A stretch of 64,000 nt of DNA from Rhabditoides inermis (Eukaryota; Nematoda; Chromadorea; Rhabditida; Rhabditidae). This document shows positions 37,794 through 49,487 of this stretch, in pieces (the stretch's first letter is position 1; each line of letters opens with the position of its first letter). The stretch covers positions 250,001 to 314,000 of the forward strand of contig CAWZYM010000307.1 of assembly GCA_963966185.1 (NCBI GenBank). Reading direction: 5' to 3'. Under the pieces are notes generated by a model. The model did not search any database, was not told the origin of the DNA, and saw nothing but the letters and a program-made list of their open reading frames with translations. The position numbers and the translations under genes are program-made.

Positions 37794-38042
37794 CTCTCTC
37801 TCGCTCTCTCTCCTTATATCTCTGTCTTTCTCGCTCTCTCTCTCTCTCTCTCTCTCTCGCTTGCTCTCTCTCTCGCTTGCTCTCTTTTTTATCTCTCTTT
37901 CTTTCTCGCTCTCTTTCCCTCTTGCTATACATGTCTCCTGCGTGTAACCTCATTTTTCCTTCACAATTTAACCCTTTTTCGTGATTAAAAAAAAACCTTT
38001 TTCGTCATTCTCTAAAAAGGTCCGTCTTAGTCAGTAGCTAGT
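35846..38042 (+). repeat. Array unit 19, P3, divergent body D (2197 bp)
   Basis: P3 leader with TATATAT at 35880-35886. The 5' half is alignable to body A with scattered substitutions and a 9-bp length change near 36085. After about 36770 the 3' half diverges strongly (CACTCTCAGCCAAACAGCGCTGG, then only patches similar to A, B or C). It carries long interrupted CT/GCTCTCT tracts (about 37738-37920) and an AAAAAAAAA run near 37987. Confidence 0.93.
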
Positions 38043-39436
38043 CACCTGCTCTCTCTAGAGTGCGCGCGAGCACTCTATATATACTTTCGATCTTGAAAGT
38101 GGACATGTGACCAAAGGGGACATCGTCCGCGCGCGCGTCGCGCCCTCTTTCGGCGGTCGCCGTCGCTCGCTCGACGCAGCCACGTCTTCGCCCCTCTACC
38201 AGCACCTACTTCTATATTACATCTTTAATCCATGAAAGTTTCACGTCTCTACCTCTTTTCGCATTCTCGCAACGCCTCTCGCAAGATGGCTTCTTTTTTC
38301 GCGCGACCGCGTTTTGCGCGCTCTCCAGCACCTTTCACAGGCCGCGCAGCGAGACGGCGTTTGCGCTGGCGTGTAGAGCGCATTTGAATTAGTATTTGAC
38401 GCGAGGGTTGGCACCATTCCGGCTACTTTTGACTCCTGAAACAAGGACCTGAAAATGGAAAAAATTCTCGATGCGCCCAGTTGTCTCAACTATTTTGCAA
38501 TCGCACTCTAACCGTCTGCCGTGCTCTCTCGCCTACCCCGCCGCCGCAATCGAATAGAGGCGACTTCTCTCTCCGAGTCACTCTTCTGGCGCTCGTCGCG
38601 GACGTATCTTTGCGTTTCATGACATGAAATTTGACATGCACCTTCTACTCACATCATCTGACGTCTCCTCCAATTTTCAGCACGTTTCGCCGACTTTTGG
38701 CGACTTTACACAGTAAAGGAGGCAGAATTGTCGTGTTTTCTCGACGGAATCAGATTCTCCGTGTCAGATTACCTCTATTCCAATAGTAACATTTTCAAAT
38801 TTGACCTCTACACGCCGGCTGGCACGTCATCGCGGGGTACACGGCGCCGAGGTGAGACTATGGCGGCGGGCTTCAAACAGAGTGAGGCGGTCGCAGTGGG
38901 TCACAGGGTCAACCGATTGGAATGATCAATAGCTCTATCGATTCCTCTCGACAATCCGAGTCTCCCTATCCACTTTTTGTTTCATAATTTTGAGTTTCAG
39001 TACTCAATTTGAGGGTAACAGTTTCGTTCACTACAGTGATAAAGAAAGTGAGGTTAAAAGTCTTTGTAGTCATCCAATCTTTTCAAATAAAAAATTAAAT
39101 GATTCCTCTCGGCCGTCCGGATCTCACTTTCCTACTCATACCATATGAAATTCACTTTCAGTACTGAATTTCGGTGGCAATGCAAAAACAACTTTTATCT
39201 GCTCATATCTCGCGATTTTAGTCAGTAAAGATTGTATTTTGACGACGGAATCGAGTTCACCGTGCCAGATTACATGTATTGGCGTCTTTACATTGTAAAA
39301 ATTCTCTTTAACAACCGTCTGGCACGTCGTCGCGGGGTGCACCGAGGAGCTCTCTTTTTCTCTCTTTCTCTTCACTGCGAACGTGGTGTCTTATCTTGGT
39401 AGTTTATAGTACGTTCATAGTCTCTCTCTCTTTCTC

Positions 39437-39467
<31 letters not shown>

Positions 39468-40075
39468 ATTCTTTTTTCTCTTTCCCTTGCACGCCACAAC
39501 ATTTACACTGTTTTTTTCCCACTCCGACTATGAGACTACTGTAGCCACATGAAATGTATCTATCTGATCACAGTCAGTCTCTTGAGAGACCTTTTTTAAA
39601 GTTCGAAACGTACACAACAAACTGGTAGGGTTGATCTGTTTTGATTTCACGAACCCGGAATAAAAAGTAATTGTGTATATCGCGCAGCAGTCTCGCCCGC
39701 CCCTGGCAAGGCACCAGTCAGAGAGAGTCGACTGTTTATGACCGGCCCCTGCTCTCGCGCACCGGACCATGTGCCACTCTGCTTTTCCCTTTCACACTCA
39801 TTTTTGTTTCGCAACACCCCGGTCACATAGTCTCCTGCCACTCGGCTCCTCCCCCACTCACTCACGCACTCACTCACTCTGTTCTCGCCTCGCCTCGCTG
39901 TTTTGCGCGAGCTGTTTTCAACTTCTCTGTTCTACTTCAAACATTTTTATACCGTACTCCAAAGTCCGTACGGCTACAGTACTCTCAATAAAACAATAAT
40001 CCGTCACCTGAAACTGTTCGCTCATTTTCGCATCACAACGCTGCTGTCGCACACTTTCTTCTCAGTGAACATGTA

Positions 40076-40115
<40 letters not shown>

Positions 40116-40329
40116 CTCTGCCTCTCACTCATCTCTCTTTCTCAGAAAGAGAGACGCTCTTCAGTGCGAAGGTAGTGTCTTCCCTTCTTAGTTCATAGTT
40201 AGTTTATAGTTAGTTTCTCTCTCTCTCTTTCACCCCTCTTTCTCCTGCGTGCACCCTCATTACTCCCTCGTTTTGCCTCCGACACCTCTCCCTCATCCTC
40301 GAAAAAGGTCCGTCTTAGTCAGTAGCTAT
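38043..40329 (+). repeat. Array unit 20, P2-like, mosaic C/B (2287 bp)
   Basis: TATATATA is at 38076-38083; the leader has an extra CAC at the boundary. The body is C-like through the decayed internal copy (about 39237-39355) and GTATCTATCTGATCACAG. After CCGGCCCCTGCTCTCGCG it becomes B-like. The boundary block ends AGTAGCTAT, lacking one G. Confidence 0.93.
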
Positions 40330-42199
40330 CTGCTCTCTACTAGAGTGCGCGCCAGCACTCTATATATACTTTCGATCTTGAAATGGGACATGTGATCAAA
40401 GGGGACATCGTCCGCGCGCGCGTCGCGCCCTCTTTCGGCGGTCGCTGTCGCTCGCTCCAGGCAGCCACGTCTTCGCCCCTTCACCAGCACCTACTTCTAT
40501 ATCGAATCTCTACGTCCTGAAAGTTTCACGTCTCTATCTCTTTTCTCGTTCTCGCAAAGCCTCTCGCAAAATGGCTTCTTTTTTCGCGCGACCGCGTTTT
40601 GCGCGCTCCCCAGCACCTTTCACAGGCCGCGCAGCGAGACGGCGTTTGCGCTGGCGTGTAGAGCGCATTTGAATTAGTATTGGACGCGAGGGTTGGCACC
40701 ATTCCGGCTACTTTTGACTCCTGAAACAAGGACCTGAAAATGGGAAAAATTCTCGATGCGCCCAGTTGTCTCAACTATTTTGCAATCGCACTCTAACCGT
40801 CTGCCGTGCTCTCTCGCCTACCCCGCCGCGATTGAATAGAGGCGATTTCTCTCTCCGAGTCACTCTTCTGGCGCTCGCCGCGGGCGTATCTTTGCGTTTC
40901 ATGACATGAAATTTGACATGCACCTTCTACTCACGTCATCTGACGTCTCCTCCAATTTTCAGCGCATTTCGCCGACATTTGGCGACTTTACGCAGTAAAG
41001 GAGGCAGAATTGTCGTGTTTTCTCGACGGAATCAGATTCTCCGTGTCAGATTACCCCTATTCCAATAGAAACATTTTCAAATTTGACCTCTACACGCCGG
41101 CTGGCACGCCATCGCGGGGTACACGGCGCCGAGGTGAGACTATGGCGGCGGGCTTCAAACAGAGTGAGGCGGTCGCAGTGGGTCACAGGGTCAACCGATT
41201 GGGGTGATCAATAGCTCTATCGATTCCTCTCGGCAATCCGAGTCTCCCTATCCACTTCTTGTATCCTTATTTTGAGTTTCAGTACTCAATTTGAAGGTCA
41301 CAATTTCGTTCACTACAGTGATGTATCTATCTGATCACAGTCAGTCTCTTGTGAGACTTTTTTTAAAGTTCGAAACGTACACAACAAACTGGTAGGGTTG
41401 ATCTGTTTTGATTTCACGAACCCGGAATAAAAAGTAATTGTGTATATCGCGCAGCAGTCTCGCCCGCCCCTGGCAAGGCACCAGTCAGAGAGAGTCGACT
41501 GTTTATGACCGGCCCCTCCTCTCGCGCACCGGACCATGTGCCACTCTGCTCTTCCCTTTCACTCTCATTGATTGTGCTTGCGTTCTCGCCTCGCCTCGCT
41601 GTTGCGCGTACTCGTACTGTTTCCAAAACATCATTTGTTAGTGAACATCACTTTGAGTTGTTTCTTTCTCTGTCTCTCACAGTCTGTCTCTACTCTCTGC
41701 TCTTTCAGTTTTCTTTCTCGCTCTCCAATCGGTATTTTTTTTGTCTTGCAGTTGCGGGCGCGCCCCAAGTCCGCTCACTCATTTTTGTTTCGCAATACAC
41801 TGGTCACACAGTCTCCTGGCTTTTTTTTTCTTGCAGTTGCAGGCGCGCCCCAAGTCCGCTGGCTCACTTTTGTTTCGCAACACTCCGGTCACACAGTCTC
41901 CTGCCACTCGGCTCCTCCCCCACTCACTCACTCACTCTGTTCTCGCCTCGCCTCGCGGTTTTGCGCGAGCTGTTTTCAACTTCTCTGTTCTACTTCAAAC
42001 ATTTTTATACCGTACTCCAAAGTCCGTACGGTTACAGTACTCTCAATAAAACAATAATCCGTCTACCTAAAACTGTTCGCTCATTTTCGCATCACAACTC
42101 TTTCTCTGCCTCTCACTCATCTCTCTTTCTCAGAAAGAGAGACGCTCTTCAGTGCGAAGGTAGTGTCTTCTCTTCTTAGTTCATAGTTAGTTGATAGTT

Positions 42200-42263
<64 letters not shown>

Positions 42264-42362
42264 ACCCCTCTTTCTCCTGCGTGCACCCTCATTACTCCCT
42301 CGTTTTGCCTCCGACACCTCTCCCTCATCATCGAAAAAGGTCCGTCTTAGTCAGTAGCTAGT
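40330..42362 (+). repeat. Array unit 21, P1, body A (2033 bp)
   Basis: Near-identical to the reference unit. TATATATA is at 40361-40368. Confidence 0.97.
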
Positions 42363-43391
42363 CTTCGCCACCAGAGCGAGGTGAGGCGCCCGCGCGTATA
42401 TATGGAAACGTAAGCCAAAAGGACCAAAGTGGACATTGTCGGCGCGCGCGTCGCGCCCTCTTTCGGCGGTCGCCGTCGCTCGCTCGACGCAGCCACGTCT
42501 TCGCCCCTCTACCAGCACCTACTTCTATATCAAATCTCTACGTCCTGAAAGTTTCACGTCTCTATCTCTTTTCGCATTCTCGCAACGCCTCTCGCAAAAT
42601 GGCTTTTTTTTCGGTCCCCGTTACGCGACCCTGTTTTGCGCGCTCCCCAGCGCCTTTCACAGGACGCGCAGCGAGACGGCGTTTGCGCTGGCGTGTAGAG
42701 CGCATTTGAATTAGTATTGGACGCGAGGGTTGGCACCATTCCGGCTACTTTTGACTCCTGAAACAAGGACTTGAAAATGGGAAAAATTCTCGATGCGCCC
42801 AGTTGTCTCAACTATTTTGCAATCGCACTCTAACCGTCTGCCGTGCTCTCTCGCCTACCCCGCCGCGATTGAATAGAGGCGATTTCTCTCTCCGAGTCAC
42901 TCTTCTGGCGCTCGCCGCGGGCGTATCTTTGCATTTCATGACACACAAATGGACATGAGCCTTCTATTCACGTCATCTGACGTCCTCTCCAATTTTCAGC
43001 GCATTTCGCCGACATTTGGCGACTTTACATAGTGAAGATGAGCGAAATGTCAGGATTTTATTGCGGAATCGGATTCGCCGTGTCAAAATACCCCTACTCG
43101 AATAGAGACATTTTCAAATTTGACCTCTACACGCCGGCTGGCACGTCATCGCGGGGTACACGGCGCCGAGGTGAGGCGACTGTCGCGGGCTTCAAACAGA
43201 GTGAGGCGGTCGTACTGGGTCACGGGGTCAACCGATCTGGGCGATCAATAGCTCTATCGATTCCTCTCAGCAGTCCGAGTCTCCCTATCCAAGTCACGTT
43301 TCATAATTTTGAGTTTCAGGATTGCAATCTCCACTCTCAGTCAAACAGCGCTGGCTCACGCGGCTATTACTCACTCTCTCATTTCTTCCTT

Positions 43392-43432
<41 letters not shown>

Positions 43433-43947
43433 CATGTTCTCTCTCCCTATGTCACGCCACCTCATTCTTTATTCCTTTGCCCTGTATCTTTCTCCGGTTT
43501 CTTTTTTGCCTACCGTACGCCGTACCCCATAGTCCGTGAGGCTACAGTACTATGCATCAAACAGCGCCGGTCGCACACGGCTCTCACTCCCTCTCTTTTC
43601 TCTCTCCCTCTCCTTTATCCGGATGCATATGCACTTTCTCTGTCCTCCATTCCCTGAATGTTATTTGTCTACCGTCCTTCAATTGCGGGCGCGCCACAAG
43701 TCCGCTCGCTCACTTTTGTTTCGCAACACTCCGGTCACACAGTCTTCTGCCACTCGGCTCTTCCCCCAATCACTCACTCACTTACTCATTCTGTTCTCGC
43801 CTCGCCTCGCTGTTTTGCGCAAGCTGTTTCCAACATTTCCGTTCTCAGTGAATATGAGTTCAAGATTGATCTCTCTGTCTCTTGCTCTCTTTGTGCTCTC
43901 TCTTCTTACCGTGCTCACTCTATTCTCTGTTAGTCTCTTTCTCTCTT

Positions 43948-44014
<67 letters not shown>

Positions 44015-44263
44015 ATTTTTTTCCTGCGTGCAACCTTATTTTCCCTCACCATAGTTAGTGCATAGTTAGTCTCTCTTTCTCTTTTTTCTCTCTCTATCTC
44101 AGATTTTCTTAGTTCATAGGTAGTTGATAGTCTCTCTCTTTCTCTCTATCTCTCTCTCTCTCTTACCCCTCTTTCTCCTGCGTGCACCCTCATTACTCCC
44201 TCGTTTTGCCTCCGACACCTCTCCCTCATCCTCGAAAAAGGTCCGTCTTAGTCAGTAGCTAGT
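42363..44263 (+). repeat. Array unit 22, P3, divergent body D (1901 bp)
   Basis: TATATAT is at 42397-42403. It is related to the 35846 unit but distinct: GAGCGAAATGTCAGG replaces the usual GGCAGAATTGTCGTG near 43041, the central palindrome is changed, and the 3' half is rearranged, with a single interrupted CT region (about 43930-44010) and a second one to about 44163. Confidence 0.93.
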
Positions 44264-46133
44264 CTGCTCTCTACTAGAGTGCGCGCCAGCACTCTATATA
44301 TACTTTCGATCTTGAAATGGGACATGTGATCAAAGGGGACATCGTCCGCGCGCGCGTCGCGCCCTCTTTCGGCGGTCGCTGTCGCTCGCTCCAGGCAGCC
44401 ACGTCTTCGCCCCTTCACCAGCACCTACTTCTATATCGAATCTCTACGTCCTGAAAGTTTCACGTCTCTATCTCTTTTCTCGTTCTCGCAAAGCCTCTCG
44501 CAAAATGGCTTCTTTTTTCGCGCGACCGCGTTTTGCGCGCTCCCCAGCACCTTTCACAGGCCGCGCAGCGAGACGGCGTTTGCGCTGGCGTGTAGAGCGC
44601 ATTTGAATTAGTATTGGACGCGAGGGTTGGCACCATTCCGGCTACTTTTGACTCCTGAAACAAGGACCTGAAAATGGGAAAAATTCTCGATGCGCCCAGT
44701 TGTCTCAACTATTTTGCAATCGCACTCTAACCGTCTGCCGTGCTCTCTCGCCTACCCCGCCGCGATTGAATAGAGGCGATTTCTCTCTCCGAGTCACTCT
44801 TCTGGCGCTCGCCGCGGGCGTATCTTTGCGTTTCATGACATGAAATTTGACATGCACCTTCTACTCACGTCATCTGACGTCTCCTCCAATTTTCAGCGCA
44901 TTTCGCCGACATTTGGCGACTTTACGCAGTAAAGGAGGCAGAATTGTCGTGTTTTCTCGACGGAATCAGATTCTCCGTGTCAGATTACCCCTATTCCAAT
45001 AGAAACATTTTCAAATTTGACCTCTACACGCCGGCTGGCACGCCATCGCGGGGTACACGGCGCCGAGGTGAGACTATGGCGGCGGGCTTCAAACAGAGTG
45101 AGGCGGTCGCAGTGGGTCACAGGGTCAACCGATTGGGGTGATCAATAGCTCTATCGATTCCTCTCGGCAATCCGAGTCTCCCTATCCACTTCTTGTATCC
45201 TTATTTTGAGTTTCAGTACTCAATTTGAAGGTCACAATTTCGTTCACTACAGTGATGTATCTATCTGATCACAGTCAGTCTCTTGTGAGACTTTTTTTAA
45301 AGTTCGAAACGTACACAACAAACTGGTAGGGTTGATCTGTTTTGATTTCACGAACCCGGAATAAAAAGTAATTGTGTATATCGCGCAGCAGTCTCGCCCG
45401 CCCCTGGCAAGGCACCAGTCAGAGAGAGTCGACTGTTTATGACCGGCCCCTCCTCTCGCGCACCGGACCATGTGCCACTCTGCTCTTCCCTTTCACTCTC
45501 ATTGATTGTGCTTGCGTTCTCGCCTCGCCTCGCTGTTGCGCGTACTCGTACTGTTTCCAAAACATCATTTGTTAGTGAACATCACTTTGAGTTGTTTCTT
45601 TCTCTGTCTCTCACAGTCTGTCTCTACTCTCTGCTCTTTCAGTTTTCTTTCTCGCTCTCCAATCGGTATTTTTTTTGTCTTGCAGTTGCGGGCGCGCCCC
45701 AAGTCCGCTCACTCATTTTTGTTTCGCAATACACTGGTCACACAGTCTCCTGGCTTTTTTTTTCTTGCAGTTGCAGGCGCGCCCCAAGTCCGCTGGCTCA
45801 CTTTTGTTTCGCAACACTCCGGTCACACAGTCTCCTGCCACTCGGCTCCTCCCCCACTCACTCACTCACTCTGTTCTCGCCTCGCCTCGCGGTTTTGCGC
45901 GAGCTGTTTTCAACTTCTCTGTTCTACTTCAAACATTTTTATACCGTACTCCAAAGTCCGTACGGTTACAGTACTCTCAATAAAACAATAATCCGTCTAC
46001 CTAAAACTGTTCGCTCATTTTCGCATCACAACTCTTTCTCTGCCTCTCACTCATCTCTCTTTCTCAGAAAGAGAGACGCTCTTCAGTGCGAAGGTAGTGT
46101 CTTCTCTTCTTAGTTCATAGTTAGTTGATAGTT

Positions 46134-46199
<66 letters not shown>

Positions 46200-46298
46200 A
46201 CCCCTCTTTCTCCTGCGTGCACCCTCATTACTCCCTCGTTTTGCCTCCGACACCTCTCCCTCATCATCGAAAAAGGTCCGTCTTAGTCAGTAGCTAGT
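44264..46298 (+). repeat. Array unit 23, P1, body A (2035 bp)
   Basis: Near-identical to the reference unit. TATATATA is at 44295-44302. Confidence 0.97.
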
Positions 46299-48168
46299 CT
46301 GCTCTCTACTAGAGTGCGCGCCAGCACTCTATATATACTTTCGATCTTGAAATGGGACATGTGATCAAAGGGGACATCGTCCGCGCGCGCGTCGCGCCCT
46401 CTTTCGGCGGTCGCTGTCGCTCGCTCCAGGCAGCCACGTCTTCGCCCCTTCACCAGCACCTACTTCTATATCGAATCTCTACGTCCTGAAAGTTTCACGT
46501 CTCTATCTCTTTTCTCGTTCTCGCAAAGCCTCTCGCAAAATGGCTTCTTTTTTCGCGCGACCGCGTTTTGCGCGCTCCCCAGCACCTTTCACAGGCCGCG
46601 CAGCGAGACGGCGTTTGCGCTGGCGTGTAGAGCGCATTTGAATTAGTATTGGACGCGAGGGTTGGCACCATTCCGGCTACTTTTGACTCCTGAAACAAGG
46701 ACCTGAAAATGGGAAAAATTCTCGATGCGCCCAGTTGTCTCAACTATTTTGCAATCGCACTCTAACCGTCTGCCGTGCTCTCTCGCCTACCCCGCCGCGA
46801 TTGAATAGAGGCGATTTCTCTCTCCGAGTCACTCTTCTGGCGCTCGCCGCGGGCGTATCTTTGCGTTTCATGACATGAAATTTGACATGCACCTTCTACT
46901 CACGTCATCTGACGTCTCCTCCAATTTTCAGCGCATTTCGCCGACATTTGGCGACTTTACGCAGTAAAGGAGGCAGAATTGTCGTGTTTTCTCGACGGAA
47001 TCAGATTCTCCGTGTCAGATTACCCCTATTCCAATAGAAACATTTTCAAATTTGACCTCTACACGCCGGCTGGCACGCCATCGCGGGGTACACGGCGCCG
47101 AGGTGAGACTATGGCGGCGGGCTTCAAACAGAGTGAGGCGGTCGCAGTGGGTCACAGGGTCAACCGATTGGGGTGATCAATAGCTCTATCGATTCCTCTC
47201 GGCAATCCGAGTCTCCCTATCCACTTCTTGTATCCTTATTTTGAGTTTCAGTACTCAATTTGAAGGTCACAATTTCGTTCACTACAGTGATGTATCTATC
47301 TGATCACAGTCAGTCTCTTGTGAGACTTTTTTTAAAGTTCGAAACGTACACAACAAACTGGTAGGGTTGATCTGTTTTGATTTCACGAACCCGGAATAAA
47401 AAGTAATTGTGTATATCGCGCAGCAGTCTCGCCCGCCCCTGGCAAGGCACCAGTCAGAGAGAGTCGACTGTTTATGACCGGCCCCTCCTCTCGCGCACCG
47501 GACCATGTGCCACTCTGCTCTTCCCTTTCACTCTCATTGATTGTGCTTGCGTTCTCGCCTCGCCTCGCTGTTGCGCGTACTCGTACTGTTTCCAAAACAT
47601 CATTTGTTAGTGAACATCACTTTGAGTTGTTTCTTTCTCTGTCTCTCACAGTCTGTCTCTACTCTCTGCTCTTTCAGTTTTCTTTCTCGCTCTCCAATCG
47701 GTATTTTTTTTGTCTTGCAGTTGCGGGCGCGCCCCAAGTCCGCTCACTCATTTTTGTTTCGCAATACACTGGTCACACAGTCTCCTGGCTTTTTTTTTCT
47801 TGCAGTTGCAGGCGCGCCCCAAGTCCGCTGGCTCACTTTTGTTTCGCAACACTCCGGTCACACAGTCTCCTGCCACTCGGCTCCTCCCCCACTCACTCAC
47901 TCACTCTGTTCTCGCCTCGCCTCGCGGTTTTGCGCGAGCTGTTTTCAACTTCTCTGTTCTACTTCAAACATTTTTATACCGTACTCCAAAGTCCGTACGG
48001 TTACAGTACTCTCAATAAAACAATAATCCGTCTACCTAAAACTGTTCGCTCATTTTCGCATCACAACTCTTTCTCTGCCTCTCACTCATCTCTCTTTCTC
48101 AGAAAGAGAGACGCTCTTCAGTGCGAAGGTAGTGTCTTCTCTTCTTAGTTCATAGTTAGTTGATAGTT

Positions 48169-48232
<64 letters not shown>

Positions 48233-48331
48233 ACCCCTCTTTCTCCTGCGTGCACCCTCATTACTCCCTCGTTTTGCCTCCGACACCTCTCCCTCATCAT
48301 CGAAAAAGGTCCGTCTTAGTCAGTAGCTAGT
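46299..48331 (+). repeat. Array unit 24, P1, body A (2033 bp)
   Basis: Near-identical to the reference unit. TATATATA is at 46330-46337. Confidence 0.97.
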
Positions 48332-49316
48332 CTGCTCTCTACTAGAGTGCGCGCCAGCACTCTATATATACTTTCGATCTTGAAATGGGACATGTGATCA
48401 AAGGGGACATCGTCCGCGCGCGCGTCGCGCCCTCTTTCGGCGGTCGCTGTCGCTCGCTCCAGGCAGCCACGTCTTCGCCCCTTCACCAGCACCTACTTCT
48501 ATATCGAATCTCTACGTCCTGAAAGTTTCACGTCTCTATCTCTTTTCTCGTTCTCGCAAAGCCTCTCGCAAAATGGCTTCTTTTTTCGCGCGACCGCGTT
48601 TTGCGCGCTCCCCAGCACCTTTCACAGGCCGCGCAGCGAGACGGCGTTTGCGCTGGCGTGTAGAGCGCATTTGAATTAGTATTGGACGCGAGGGTTGGCA
48701 CCATTCCGGCTACTTTTGACTCCTGAAACAAGGACCTGAAAATGGGAAAAATTCTCGATGCGCCCAGTTGTCTCAACTATTTTGCAATCGCACTCTAACC
48801 GTCTGCCGTGCTCTCTCGCCTACCCCGCCGCGATTGAATAGAGGCGATTTCTCTCTCCGAGTCACTCTTCTGGCGCTCGCCGCTCGCGTATCTTTGCGTT
48901 TCATGACATGAAATTTGACATGCACCTTCTACTCACGTCATCTGACGTCTCCTCCAATTTTCAGCGCTTTTCGCCAACTTTTGGCGACTTTACGCAGTGA
49001 AGGAGGCAGAATTGTCGTGTTTTCTCGACGGAATCAGATTCTCCGTGTCAGATTACCCCTACTCCAATAGAAACATTTTCAAATTTGACCTCTACACGCC
49101 GGCTGGCACGTCATCGCGGGGTACACGGCGCCGAGATGAGACTATGGCGGCGGGCTTCAAACAGAGTGAGGCGGTCGCAGTGGGTCACAGGGTCAACCGA
49201 TTAGAATGATCAATAGCTCTATCGATTCCTCTCGGCACTCCGAGTATCTCTATCCGAGTCACGTTTCTTTATTTTCAGTTTCAGGTTTGAAATCTCCACT
49301 CTCAGCCAAACAGCGC
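48332..49316 (+). repeat. Array unit 25, P1, truncated mosaic A/D, interrupted by a gene
   Basis: TATATATA is at 48363-48370. It starts as body A and has the TC variant at 48884-48885. After about 49210 it becomes D-like (GCACTCCGAGTATCTC, then CTCAGCCAAACAGCGCT). Repeat homology ends at about 49316, where non-repeat DNA begins. The 3' half of the unit and its boundary block are missing. Confidence 0.93.
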
Positions 49317-49487
49317 TGCCTGCGTATTGCATACAATTAGTGCCGAATTTCGAGTTAGCATGAAACTCAGTGTTCTTTCCAGCACGCCCGCACGACCGGT
49401 TCCTGCGCTTGTCATTATCTTTCTCTGTGTCCCCCTTGTGTCTTTGCTCGCGTATTGCTCGCGTCTCTGTCGCGTCTTTATTGTCCT
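49317..49487 (+). other. Non-repeat DNA upstream of the embedded gene
   Basis: This stretch does not match any array unit. It has no TATA box, and the nearest one upstream on the same strand is in the truncated unit at 48363. Another in-frame ATG at 49455 would add 11 residues to the protein. I see no other feature. Confidence 0.5.

Noticed and set aside
43032..43532. 166-codon + strand frame in a D unit
   Set aside because: It starts in the diverged leader of the repeat, passes through a CT microsatellite, and has no counterpart in other units.
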